Source: Monilinia fructicola (taxonomy: Eukaryota; Ascomycota; Leotiomycetes; Helotiales; Sclerotiniaceae). Taken from it: a DNA stretch of 64,000 bases. Position 1 is the first letter of the stretch. Every line of letters starts with the position of its first letter. A model generated the notes under the pieces. The model had not been told where the DNA came from, searched no databases, and saw only the letters and a list, made by a program, of their open reading frames with translations. Positions 10,406-21,605 of the stretch are shown here, in pieces. Where the stretch lies: NCBI GenBank assembly GCA_008692225.1, contig VICG01000002.1, positions 2,649,501 through 2,713,500 on the forward strand, read 5' to 3'. The position numbers and the translations under genes are program-made.

Positions 10406-13122
10406 ATGGGTTCTTCTACTCGGAAGTTGCAGGAACAAGGGCTTCCGAGTGTAGCGGAACGAGTGTTAAACATGTGTGCTTCATCGTCTCGACATGTAGA
10501 CGATGAGGATTCCGAGGAGGCACCACTTTTGCGAAAAGAAGCCACAAGCTCGGAGCACTCCTATTCTCCCGCTAACTCTTGGGGAATCAAAGATCAAAAA
10601 GCCAAATGGAGATGGTTTGTTCAAAGTACTGCTAGAGTTCTAGGGGCTTTGTTGGTCACGATTATGATCGTGGCAGCATGCCTATTCTTCACCGGTATAG
10701 TTATCCCTATCATTCCTCCCTACTTACTCATCCTTATCCAGTTCTAATAGACAAGCCTTTCTCAAATTCTCCCATGAGAGATTCTTTACATTGATGAAAT
10801 ACGGTTTACTAACGTTCAATTAATAGTCTCCTTGCCTGAAAAGGAAAACTTCCAGCCAAATACTTGCGATTCCCCAGCCTGCGTTCATGCTGCCTCCGAG
10901 ATTTTATACAATCTGTCCCCCAAGTACAAAGAACTTGATGCATGTTCCAATTTTGAAGAGCTAGTCTGCGGAGGTTGGAGAGATCGCCATGATTTGAGAC
11001 CTGATCAAGGAGATGCCTTTACAGGAACCATCATGAGTGAGAACTCTCAAACCCTATTAAGGCACATACTCGAGGGAGACTACCCTAAAGAATCTAGAGT
11101 TAGTATTCTCCAATTCCGAGCCATGCAACATAGCTGATTTTTTGAGTAGCACTCGAGCTTCTCTCCTGCGATGTTGGCATCGTCTACTGCTTCCCTAGAC
11201 GAAGCGAATTTTGATAAGCTCAAGGCAGGCTACGATGCCTGCATGAACGAAACGGCGATTAAGAATGTCGGCATCGCCCCATTGCAAGAAATAACGCATC
11301 AAGTAACGGATATATTTTCGGTAGATGATTACACGCACTCACTTCTAAAGTCCGAGGATCACGGTAGTCTTAAAGATACTTTAGAATACATGGCCAAGCT
11401 GGGGTCTTCTGCGCTGATATCATCTGGCACTGGACCAGATGATAAAGACCCTGACACTGTTATCATTCAAGTGTCACCACCATACAGAATTGGTCTTCCA
11501 TCGAAAGAATATTACAACAATGACAAAGTAGTGGAGGACTACACCCGGACAATCGCACAAGTCATTCCGAAATTCTTGCCCGAACATCAAAACTCCGAGG
11601 ATGTCCATCGTAAGAACATAGCTGTGCAAGACAGAGCGACAGATCTTGCGCGTAATGTAGTTGCCCTTGAGAAAAAGTTAGCAGCCGCATCTCCAGACAA
11701 CGAAGACAGAGATGACGTCACAAAATACTACAATCCAATGTCCCTTAAAGAAGCCGACAAGCTGACCCCGCAAATCCAATTATCAAAAATAATCCATAGC
11801 TTGGTTCCTTCAGATATCAAGCTGGATAGGTTGATTGTTGCATCGCCACCTTACATGCATGCACTATCGGACATATTGAACACTACTCCAAAAGAAACGT
11901 TGCAAGCTTACTTCATATGGAAGCTCATCCAGACCTTCTATCCAGAGATTGAAGCAGATGAGTTGAAACCATATCGTCAATTTATAAACGAGCTCCAAGG
12001 AAAAGATCCGGACTCTCAACCAGAACGATGGAGAACTTGCGTGTCGCATGTTGATGATGGACTTGGTTGGATTTTAAGTCGATTCTTCGTGGAAAAGGCA
12101 TTTTCTGCCGAGGCCAAGCATTTTGGAGATCAAATCGTCTCTGATATTAAAGATATGTTCATCGAAAAGCTCAAAGCGACTACCTGGATGGATTCCAGTG
12201 TCATTGACTTGGGAATTGAGAAAGTACACAAAATTGTTCAGAAAATCGGATATCCTACAAAGGTATGTCCATATATCGTGTTATGAAATCTTATACTGTG
12301 CGCTAATTATCAAAACAGAGCCCAGATATTATGAATCCTCCATCTCTACACAGTTACTATCAATCTGTCAAGGTATCCGAATCAACATACTTCAAAAATT
12401 CTTTGAATATGAGGCGATTTGACATTGCTCGAGAATGGTCAAGTTTGGGCAAACCAGTCGATAGAGAGGAATGGGGTATGACGGTGCCAACTGTAAATGC
12501 CTATTACAACCCACCGGGTAACGAAATTGTCTTCCCTGCTGGTATCATGCAATTTCCGGTTTTCGACGTGGCCGTTCCTCAATATCTTAGCTATGGTGCT
12601 TTTGGAGCTGTTTCCGGGCATGAGTTATCTCACGCATTTGATTCTACCGGTCGTCATTACGATCAGAATGGGAACTATACGGACTGGTGGACACCATCAA
12701 CAGTAGCCGCTTTCCAAGAACGTGCCCAATGCTTCATTGAGCAATACGGCAACTACAGTATTCCCGGCTCAGATGGCAAACCTCTTCACGTCAACGGCAA
12801 ACTTACCCTAGGTGAAAATATCGCCGACGCAGGAGGGCTATCTGCCTCTTTTGCTGCATGGAAGAAACGCCAAGGTAGAAGCAATGATAAGAATGAGAAT
12901 CTACCAGGATTGTCTGAACACTTTTCGCAAGACCAATTGTTCTTCGTCAGCTATGCAAATTGGTGGTGTGGAAAGACTACAAAGGAGACGGCAATTAATC
13001 GACTTTATACAGATCCACATGCACCGAAGTGGGCAAGGGTTTTGGGTACTATGGCTAATAGTAAGGAGTTTAAGGAAGCTTTCAGTTGTAAGGACAAGGA
13101 GCCGGTTTGTAAGTTATGGTAG
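10406..13122 (+). CDS. M13 family zinc metallopeptidase (neprilysin / endothelin-converting enzyme type)
   Basis: This is a membrane-anchored zinc endopeptidase with four exons: 10406-10694, 10827-11098, 11150-12262 and 12319-13122. They give 825 residues and all junctions keep frame. The start has context acgacATGGG. The N-terminus is a cytosolic tail of ~75 residues containing the acidic dileucine EEAPLL. One membrane segment follows at ~76-97 (VLGALLVTIMIVAACLFF), giving a type II topology. Exon 2 encodes the Cys-rich start of the M13 ectodomain (CDSPACVHAA, then NFEELVCGGW). Catalytic features are VNAYY at ~617-621, zinc motif HELSH at 659-663, ENIADAGG at 724-731 carrying the third ligand, and the terminal CKLW. 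These are the family hallmarks and none is missing. The first donor (GTATAG) is weak but has a good branch site (ACTAAC) and joins phase 1 exactly. A vacuolar or endosomal location is inferred from the dileucine. Confidence 0.93.
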
Positions 13123-13563
13123 GCTTATGGCGTTGTCAATTAGGTGGTGATGCAATGGAATTGGGCATCTGATGGGATTAGGATCGATGGGTGTTACATT
13201 ATGAGATTGGTATTATGGTTATCTGGGGCGGGTAGTCGATTGGTGCATAGGCAAGCTTTATCTTGGCATGATTCGGGAAGGATGGATAGGCACACTCATA
13301 CATGGGATTAGCAATGGGATTTGGCATGGGCATTGGATCGAGAATGAAGAAGGGTAGTATATGGATGCACATAGATTGTTTCGGGAGTTTGAGAAGTCTC
13401 CAAATTGTATTCGTTTTGACTCGGGAGTCTTGTCCTTGCATCTTTCACATTGGGGTTAGAATTCAAATCGTTAATCACATTGATCTCGATCCTTATCCTT
13501 GATTTTCTCGCATTGGGAGGGTCGTTTTATGAGTTTGTGCTCGACCTTGAGTTTGGGTTTGAG

Positions 13564-13574
13564 CTTGACCTTGG

Positions 13575-13610
<36 letters not shown>

Positions 13611-13611
13611 A
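13564..13611. repeat. GACCTT hexamer array
   Basis: About eight copies of GACCTT or close variants. The overlapping open frame encodes only Leu-Asp repeats. Confidence 0.88.
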
Positions 13612-13866
13612 AGTTTGATAGTCTCATCCCATCCCATATCCTAAACTGCAAATAACTAAACGCTAGATGTAAGTAAGACTTGGCCTAAGATTTGAGATTT
13701 GAGATTTGAGATAAAGGAGGAAAGGAGGAAAGGAGGGACCTACTTGAGAGCAGAGCTGGAGGGAGAATATAAAAAAGGGGGAAGGGGGGGCGAGGGCGGG
13801 AACGTGAATATTTATTGTTTTGTGGAGATGGGGGAGAGGGAGAGGGAGAGGGAGGGGAGGATAAAT

Positions 13867-13870
<4 letters not shown>

Positions 13871-13902
<32 letters not shown>
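13871..13902. repeat. (AC)16 microsatellite
   Basis: A pure AC dinucleotide tract of 32 bp downstream of the M13 gene. Confidence 0.95.
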
Positions 13903-13905
<3 letters not shown>

Positions 13906-14818
13906 CTACTCTCGTCATTTTAGATGGCGCATTTATACTCAGCTCATTTTCTGGATTTTGTTTTCTCTCTTGCTCTTTGATCTTTGATCTTTACCCTTTA
14001 CCCTTTCTCTACTTTGATTCTGGTTCTTTGAGGATTCTCGAGATACCATATTGGTTTTTCTAGATGGCAGGCTGGCTAGCTGGCCGATTGACTGCAGGCC
14101 ATGATATCTGGATTTATTTTCATCTTCCATCTTCCATCTTTCATCTTCCGTCTTCCGTCTTTCATCTCGCGATTCTATCTCTCAACCTATTTTTCACCCC
14201 ATCTTCGCTTGTTCCTCTTTAATCACTGTAAATGCCAACAAGTCTTCCTCTTCAACCCCCTTCTAAATTGTGATACCATTCCCCTCTCTCGTCCTTCAAC
14301 TAAATATTATAACGCTTAACAAGAGACCTTTTTATCATTCTCCATGCCCCTATTTCGTCCTCCATTACCCTCCTTTTCTTCTGCATCCACCCATCCAAGC
14401 AATACGCTGATTCCCAATGCCAAGTAATAGCCCTATTTAGGCAAAAAGGCTATATCCATAGCCATCCCTAGCCATGTGTCTTCCCCCCAGCCCCTCCCTA
14501 AGAAAATTAAAATATACAATTAAAACCTCCCTAATCCGTTCCAGAAGAGAAGAAAAAAGGCAACAGATTAAAAAGTATAGTAAGAAAATCCCACCCCCAT
14601 GCATGTATGGTATAGTGCAGTAAAAAGCAAAGTAAAATAAACATACGCAAGAAAAAAAGGGGGTGAATGAACCACCACCGAAACATCATGGCGTTAAAAA
14701 ACAAAGGAAATATTCGTCGTGTCAGCCGTACATCAATAAAATGTATGGCTATATGGTAATGATCTTGTGATCAAAATATGGTTATGGGTATTCCATCTCC
14801 TCTGTCGTTGGAGAATGA

Positions 14819-17588
14819 TCAATTCCTCTTCTTCCCTCTATGCAACTTCCACTCCGCTTTCGTAACTTTCATCAATAACTCCTCATCCTTAACTGGGATC
14901 CAGCTGGTGAGGACTTTCATCGAGTTTTCAAAATCACTATCGAGTAAGATATCTCTCGTACCATCAATTAATGCGGCACTGGTAGCATGAATAATGTCCA
15001 AACCACCAGCGAAAGGTCTCTCTTTAGTGCAAGGTAATGATTGGTCTTCATCGCCCAAAAGCATAAAGACATCCCACACACGAAGTTGAGCTGGAAAAGG
15101 AATGGAATAGTTGAATAAGGTGAGGTACCATCGGGTGCAGTAGGCAGTGGGCTCAATGCCTAGCTCATTCTGTCACGGTCAGCACGGCGTCATTGAATCA
15201 GGCAGGATATGAAATGCTTACTAGCTTAGCCGACACTTCCCCATTGTCTAGCCACTTGGTGGAGAATTCATCAAGAGCTGCCATCAAGCCTGGAAAACCT
15301 GGTTCGTAAAGTTTCTCCAACCCACGCAAGGTCCACATACGTACTAGCATGACAAAACATTTCTCTTCGTCATAATAACACAGAAGAGTAGCTGCCAATG
15401 ATGCCATCCCTTGAACGTATCCCGTCGTAGGAAAGTAGAGTGATAACGCATGAAGAACTCTAAAGAGTAATCGCTGACCCCCTCGATATCTCCGTCTGAA
15501 CATGATGTGACTGTTGATTGTACGAGGGACATCGAGGTCAATCTGAACATCGTCTGCCGAACTTTGATCCTGAAGCTTGTGGAAAGTTTGGATTATATCC
15601 TTCTCTTGTGCGCTGCCTTCCCTCTTCTTTGCCGAAGTAGCAAGGAATGAATACCATGCCGCAGAACGCCAGCGATCTGGGATCCCCTTCCATGTCCGCT
15701 CTATCAATTTGGAATTTTTGGTATCGAATTCGAAATCCATCCCTTCTCCGTCTTTGCCCTTGATTATTTTCGCCATCCTTCTCCATTTCTCTGTTCGTTC
15801 TGATTCTTTCCTCTTCATTAATTCTGCGCCTTTACCCCCTTCGGCTTCTTCAGCAATATCTGCCAGCCCAGGGGGGAGAGTCAGCATGTCACCTGCCTCA
15901 TCCATCCACCTTCTATCTTTATTCCCTGGTAATCTATTGGCAGCTGCTCTTAGTTGAGAGCTTCGCGAACTTCGAATGGACGCATTATCTCCCTGTGACC
16001 TTTTTAATGATTTCGCAGAAACCTTTCGACTGGGTGTGCGTCGGAAGCCCCTTTGTGATGTCGAAGTCGATGGCGACCGGCCAAAGGTACGTTTTCTTCG
16101 CGGTGCCTCCGATGCTAATTGAAGTACGGTGGAAACGCGCTTTGGGGGTTTGGGTTCCGGTGTACCAGGTCTCGAGGTCGTTCTCTGACTATTGATGAAG
16201 CCATATCTATCGACATCCTTCCCATTCACATCTTCCCAATCCTCAATTCCCCCAGCCAACTCAGCAGGCCTTCTGTTCGATAAGGCGCTCGAGCAGCGTT
16301 GTGGTACGCCGATGCCATTCGCCGTCAGGTAACTGTTTGCCCTAAAATTTATTAGTGGAGAGCGCTTTATGCGTAAGCAGTTCCACATCACTCACGTCAC
16401 AGGTCTCTCGGGGATTGATTCCCCTCCAGCAGTTACACGATGATCAATTGAATCGTCTTCCCCATCACGCCAGTCAAAGCCCGACCCCGACTCATACATC
16501 GATCTGACCTTTTGTGATTCCATTTCCAAGTCGTCGGATAGAACTTTGGGCGAAGACGAGGTTGTGGCTAACATTGAAAAGCTAGGTTGTCTAATCAATG
16601 AGTGTCTCTCGTCAGCATAATTAATTATTGGTACGCTACGGGGCTTTAATCCCACCCACCTTCGCGTCGCATTGAAACGCGCTTGGCCATTTACTGCCTT
16701 TCTTCCGCTCAACATCATACTACCTCTTTTTGAGAAGGACATGGATTGCATAAAGTCATCCTCCAATAAACTTTCACCAGGGATAGGAGTTGTGATGGGT
16801 GTAAAGTCCTCCTCTGGAATTTCCGTTGATTTACCAGTACCAGTAGGGGTCTTTGCATTACTATTCTTCGTTCTCCATCGTCTCAACGAGCCTGTGGAAG
16901 AGGTCAAAGTCTCATTCTTCATAACAGATGAAATATTATTGTAGTGAGATGCGGGTGATTGTGCATGGCTTAATTGAGTTTGTGGAGTGGAACTTGTATC
17001 GGGATTTGCCATGATCAATTTCGAATCAAAGTTTATATTGATTCCCAAGACATTAACATTACCATTATCAGTATTGACAATATTAACAATGGAGCCTCCT
17101 GGATCTCCTTTACGATTTTGAGGAGGAATTGTACTTGTACTTGTATGGGCGGTAGTGGTGGTAGTGGCGGTAGTGGTGCTCGTGGTGGTGGTAGTGGGCG
17201 CAAGACCAGAATCTCTCTTTGTAGCATCCTTTGATAATGGAGCTTCTTCCAACTCATGAACAATTGGTGATGATGATGGTGATGATGATGATCTTGGACG
17301 AAATGCAGGATGCGTATCTGTAGGTGGAGAAAGTGGAGGAGCAACAGTAACGGGAATTGGAAGCTTTAAATTAGGATCCATGTCTTCATATCTCATTGCA
17401 ATTAATGCTTCTTCTCCTTCTTCTTTGGTCACCGTATTCGTAAGTTGTGGGGGAGGAGTAGCAGTCGGAGTCGTAGTAGTAGATGTGGATGTGGATGTGG
17501 ATTTATTATTATGATGATTATTATGATTATAATTATTGGTAAGTCGAAATCTTTTGAGACTTGCAAATCTTTGAATTGAAGGTGCCAT
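14819..17588 (-). CDS. TBC-domain Rab GTPase-activating protein
   Basis: A Rab-GAP that would accelerate GTP hydrolysis on a Rab and so control membrane traffic. On the minus strand the exons are 17588-16396, 16341-15222 and 15169-14819, with introns of 54 and 52 nt. The product is 887 residues and both junctions keep frame. The N-terminal ~560 residues are Ser/Thr/Pro-rich and probably disordered, with poly-Asn, His and Thr tracts. The TBC domain starts near residue 615 with WKGIPDRWRSAAW. It carries the arginine finger in IDLDVPRT (R671) and the glutamine finger in YVQGM (Q708), the two catalytic residues of the TBC dual-finger mechanism. Exon 3 supplies the late TBC helices (YCTRWYLTLFNY, then QLRVWDVFML). 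The protein ends soon after the domain (KLHRGKKRN). The substrate Rab cannot be told from sequence. Confidence 0.92.
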
Positions 17589-17925
17589 GATTTATTATTT
17601 GAAAGGAAAGAAAAGGAAAGGAAAGGAAAATAGAGGGAGAAGGGGTAGAGAGAAGAAGAAAGAGAGAGACAGAGGGGGGGAGAGAGGGAAAAAGGAACAA
17701 GATTGAATATAATTTTGAATTCGTATCTTTTTTGGCTTTGTAAATATGGATATGTGTGTATATGTGTATATATGTATGTGTGTATATGTCCACGGGTATC
17801 CATGGATCCATGGATATGAATGAATGTATGAATGTGTATATTTGTTTGTGTATAATCAATCTGTCTATTTATATCTATATATACCTAGTTAGTATATACA
17901 ATTAATTTATTATTGTTTCTATTAT

Positions 17926-17990
17926 TGTTATTATTATTGTTATTATTATTGTTATTATTATTGTTATTATTATTGTTATTATTATTACTA
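17926..17990. repeat. TTATTATTATTG trinucleotide-type array
   Basis: About five 12-bp units of TTATTATTATTG border the AT-rich block upstream of the TBC gene. Confidence 0.85.
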
Positions 17991-18076
17991 TTAATAAAAG
18001 AGAACCTTAAAAGTTTAAAGGTTAAATAGAAAAAGCTATATAGATAATAAAATTATATTTTCATATTAATATAATA

Positions 18077-18917
18077 AGTCGCTTACCCTACTTCTCGCCA
18101 CCCCCCCCCCCCTATTTGGCTAACATTTTACACCAAAAACGATCATTTTAACGTATTAATAACTCTACGAAAAATGAATATATATTTTATAAATTTTAAC
18201 TAAAGCTTCTATATATAATTATTAATAAATTCTAAAAATCTTAAAATTTTGCGATTTTTTTATAAAGAGTAATAAAAGATTATAAAAAATCAAATTTCTA
18301 ATTTTAGATTTATATGTAAATCCTATACAAAATTAAAATCTTTAAAAAGAAATCATATTTATTTAATAAAAATAATTAAAAATAATCTAAAAAAAATTAA
18401 AGAATCTTAAAACCAATTTTAATCGAATGTTTTATTTTAATAGTATATTATTATTTATAATAAATATCTAATATAGATTCTTAGATTTTAACGATAAAAT
18501 TTAAAATAAAAAATTTATAATTTCAATTTACTTAATGATTATAAATTATTATATATATTTTAAATACTATATTTATTATATATTGATTAATAGATTTTAT
18601 AAAAACTTATAAATTATTTTTAACTATTTTTATTTAAAGATTATAATTATTTTTTCAAAGTTTTAATTTTGTGTGTGATTTCTATACAAATCCAAAACCG
18701 AAAATTCGAATTTTCTATAATTCTATATTACTCTTTATAAAAAAATCGTAAAAATTTAAGATTCTCAAAATCTATTAATAATTATATATAAAAGCCTTGA
18801 TTAAAATTTGAAAAATATATATTTATTTTTCGTAAAGTTATCAATATATGAAAATGGCCGTTTTTGGTATGAAATGCTAACTAAATGAGGGGGTGGCGAG
18901 AAGTAGGGTAGGCGACT
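18077..18917. mobile_element. Palindromic MITE-like element with Tc1/mariner-type ends, RIP-decayed
   Basis: The left end starts AGTCGCTTACCCTACTTCTC. The right end, read on the minus strand, starts AGTCGCCTACCCTACTTCTC. Both ends are flanked by TA (18075-18076 and 18918-18919), as expected for a Tc1/mariner or pogo-type insertion. The inverted similarity does not stop at the ends. It continues about 200 bp at high identity and, more weakly, toward the centre, so nearly the whole element is one imperfect palindrome. Most arm differences are C/T or G/A, consistent with RIP. No transposase frame survives. The superfamily is inferred from the TA flanks and the AGTC start. Confidence 0.75.
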
Positions 18918-19559
18918 TAGTATTTAAATAAATTTAATTTTATAAATTTTTCCTTTTATAATATCATTCAAAATTATTAAAAGTTTATAGTATCTAAATT
19001 TTATATTATAATATTAATAGGTTTTTTATTAATTAATTTTATTTATTAATTTTCGACTTTTTGAAGAACGTATAAGATATAGGGACGTGCATGATACAGG
19101 GAGCTCGGTTAGATACCTACCTACTCACCCACCCACCTACTGTATATATAATGTAGTAGCTACCTACCTACAGAGAGAGTCGGATACACCATACCATCCC
19201 CATCCATTCATCCATTCATCCGTCCATCCTCCCACCCACCACTCCATACCGTAGATCTATCTTCCTAATCTCAACACAGACCCCCTGGCGATCACAAATG
19301 CAACCAGTCCCCCCGTCTCCCTCTACTCTACTTGTATACAGAATATCAAACACCATCATATACAGAGTACAATAGTTGCTAATCACCACCTACCATCAAA
19401 CTATCCGCTCCCCCTCCCCCGAATCTTCATCCGATCTTATATCTATCTATGTATCTATTATCCTCCCTCGTGATATTCTCTCTCCATCCAAGACTATTTG
19501 CAGATAGATCGATCAATACTAGGTGGGATATTGCATTATTACTAATTATACTATTAGAT

Positions 19560-20160
19560 AGATAAATGGTGGTACTTTATATATATCTATTTAGTAAATA
19601 TAAGAATGATATCCACAGCTCGTTATACCCTATATATTTTCGCAATAAAAAATCACCGTGAGATTTATATTTTCCTATTTAAATTCCAATAGTTAATAAC
19701 ATTTCTAATAATAAATATTGTTTAAAATTTCCAATTAGAACTATTATATTTTACGATCTATTAGATTCAAAGAATAAAACTTCTTATTATTTATCTTTAT
19801 GAATTTCTTCTTATTAAAGAGTAATATTTACTTAAAATAGAAATTTCCTAAAATATTTTATATATTAAATTATATTTTTTTTTATAAAAGAAGTAAATTT
19901 TCTTAAAAAAAAAGTTAACTTTTTCTATCTTTATATAAGTAATACTAGATAAAATAAAATAAAATATAATATAATAAAATAAAATAAGATAAAATAAAAT
20001 AAATAAAAAAAAGATAAAATAAAATAAGATAAAATAAAATAAGATAAAATAAAATAAGATAAAATATAAAATATATCAGCTTATCTTAATATAATTTTAA
20101 ATGACTGTTTTCTATTTCTCTATAAATAAAAATAAAAATATAAATATAAATAAAATTTAA
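19560..20160. repeat. AT-rich low-complexity block with AAAATAAGAT repeats
   Basis: About 600 bp of extremely AT-rich DNA. From about 19945 to 20070 it contains tandem copies of a 15-bp unit built from GATAAAATAAAATAA. I found no inverted termini or decayed reading frame, so its origin is unresolved; a RIP-mutated repeat is possible. Confidence 0.6.
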
Positions 20161-20462
20161 CCAATTTCTATACACACCCATCCATCCATCCATCCATCCA
20201 TTCTCCTCCTCTACAAACCAAAACCAATCCAGATTCCACAGTATCAAGGTATTCATTCATTCATCCTCGTTCCCCACCCACTTCTTCACCATGTGAGATT
20301 TTGCAGGGAAACAGATCTCCAGGGCTATCAGTAGTTCTAAGAGTCAAGTAAAGTAACCTTGGAATTACAAAATAAAGAGCCACCCAAGGATTCTGATACG
20401 ATCGGTTGGTTGATGGAGAGACATTATATCATACCATTCATCCATTCATTCATATCACACAT

Positions 20463-20512
20463 TACACAACACAACACAACACAACACAACACACAACACA
20501 CAACACAACACA
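20463..20512. repeat. ACAAC/ACACA microsatellite
   Basis: About 50 bp of ACACAACACA-type units, followed by a short CCACATCCACAACCT repeat. Confidence 0.85.
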
Positions 20513-20834
20513 ACCTCCACATCCACATCCACAACCTCCACATCCACCATTGCGCCATATCTCCCCCTCCTCCTCCCTGCCTCCCTCTCTCCCGAGTCCC
20601 GACCAACCAACCAACCAACCAACCGATCACCCACCCTCATCCACCCACCCATCGGCTTCCAAGTGCGGTTCCCTCGGGTTCTCAGATCTATAATTAGATT
20701 ACAAGTACCTAGCGAGTATTTTACTGTACTGTACTGTACTGTACTGTACTGTATCCTGCATCCTCTCTATCCTCTCTATCCCCCGAGTACACCGCGCATG
20801 ATAACCTTGTATTCAGCCTCATGTTTATGCTTCT

Positions 20835-20910
20835 GCTCACCTACCCACCTGCTCACCTACCCACCTACTCACCTACCCACCTACTCACCTATCCACCTAC
20901 TCACCTACTA
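20835..20910. repeat. CTCACCTACCCACCTA 16-bp tandem array
   Basis: Nearly five copies of a 16-bp unit reading CTCACCTACCCACCT plus one variable base. A GTACT pentamer tract precedes it at about 20724-20751. Confidence 0.88.
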
Positions 20911-21169
20911 GAGTGGTATTAGAAAAGGCGCTAATAATGGGGGAAAGGGAAATATATGTATGTATGTATGTATGTATGTACATATATACATATCTGTAGA
21001 GAGAGAAAGGGGAGGGGGAGGTAGGGGAGGAACCCTATTGTACTGATTTGATTTGATTCGATTCGATTGATTCTGATGTGATATGTATGATACTGGAGTA
21101 TGATGAAATGTATGATTTATTCTCATACCTACCTACCTAGTAATTAGGACCTAATATAAATCCAATACA

Positions 21170-21170
<1 letters not shown>

Positions 21171-21214
<44 letters not shown>
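21171..21214. repeat. (AC)22 microsatellite
   Basis: A pure AC tract of 44 bp, about 400 bp downstream of the ankyrin-DIL stop codon. Confidence 0.95.
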
Positions 21215-21218
<4 letters not shown>

Positions 21219-21605
21219 GAAACATTCATAGAATAACTACAACAATATTTTCCTATGAATATGCTAACCATTAATCCGTTTCAAACCCAGCATCATCATC
21301 TCTTTTTTTCTTCTCCCCATCAACTTTCAAGGTATGGTATCGTTCGTTCCACAACAGCAAGAAAAACATACCCTATGACTTAAAACCCATGTCATGTATT
21401 CAATGCTGGCTGAATTCTGCAAGCACCATGTATGCGGCCACGCTTTCAGCACCCAGCATACAGCATCATCCATCTTTGGGAACGCCAACAAAACGCCACG
21501 CAATGCTACCTACCAATAAATGCTTTCTTTCATCTTCCCACTCACTTTCACTCATACTACAGCAAATAATGAATGCATAATCACCATTTTTACCTCCCCC
21601 AAAGC

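Larger units (their letters stand above)
13123..14818. other. Intergenic region between convergent genes
   Basis: This 1.7 kb holds the 3' ends of the M13 peptidase and the TBC gene. It contains several short repeats (GACCTT, GATTTGA and CA tracts) and pyrimidine-rich sequence at 14120-14420. No credible coding region was found. Confidence 0.7.
17589..21605. other. Intergenic region with AT-rich relics and microsatellites
   Basis: About 4 kb lie upstream of the TBC gene and downstream of the ankyrin-DIL gene. An AT-rich block at 17880-19080 contains the palindromic element entered separately. A second AT-rich block spans about 19560-20160. Between and after them lie TACC, ATCC, CAACA, GTACT and CA repeats. 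No protein-coding gene was recognised. Confidence 0.7.
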
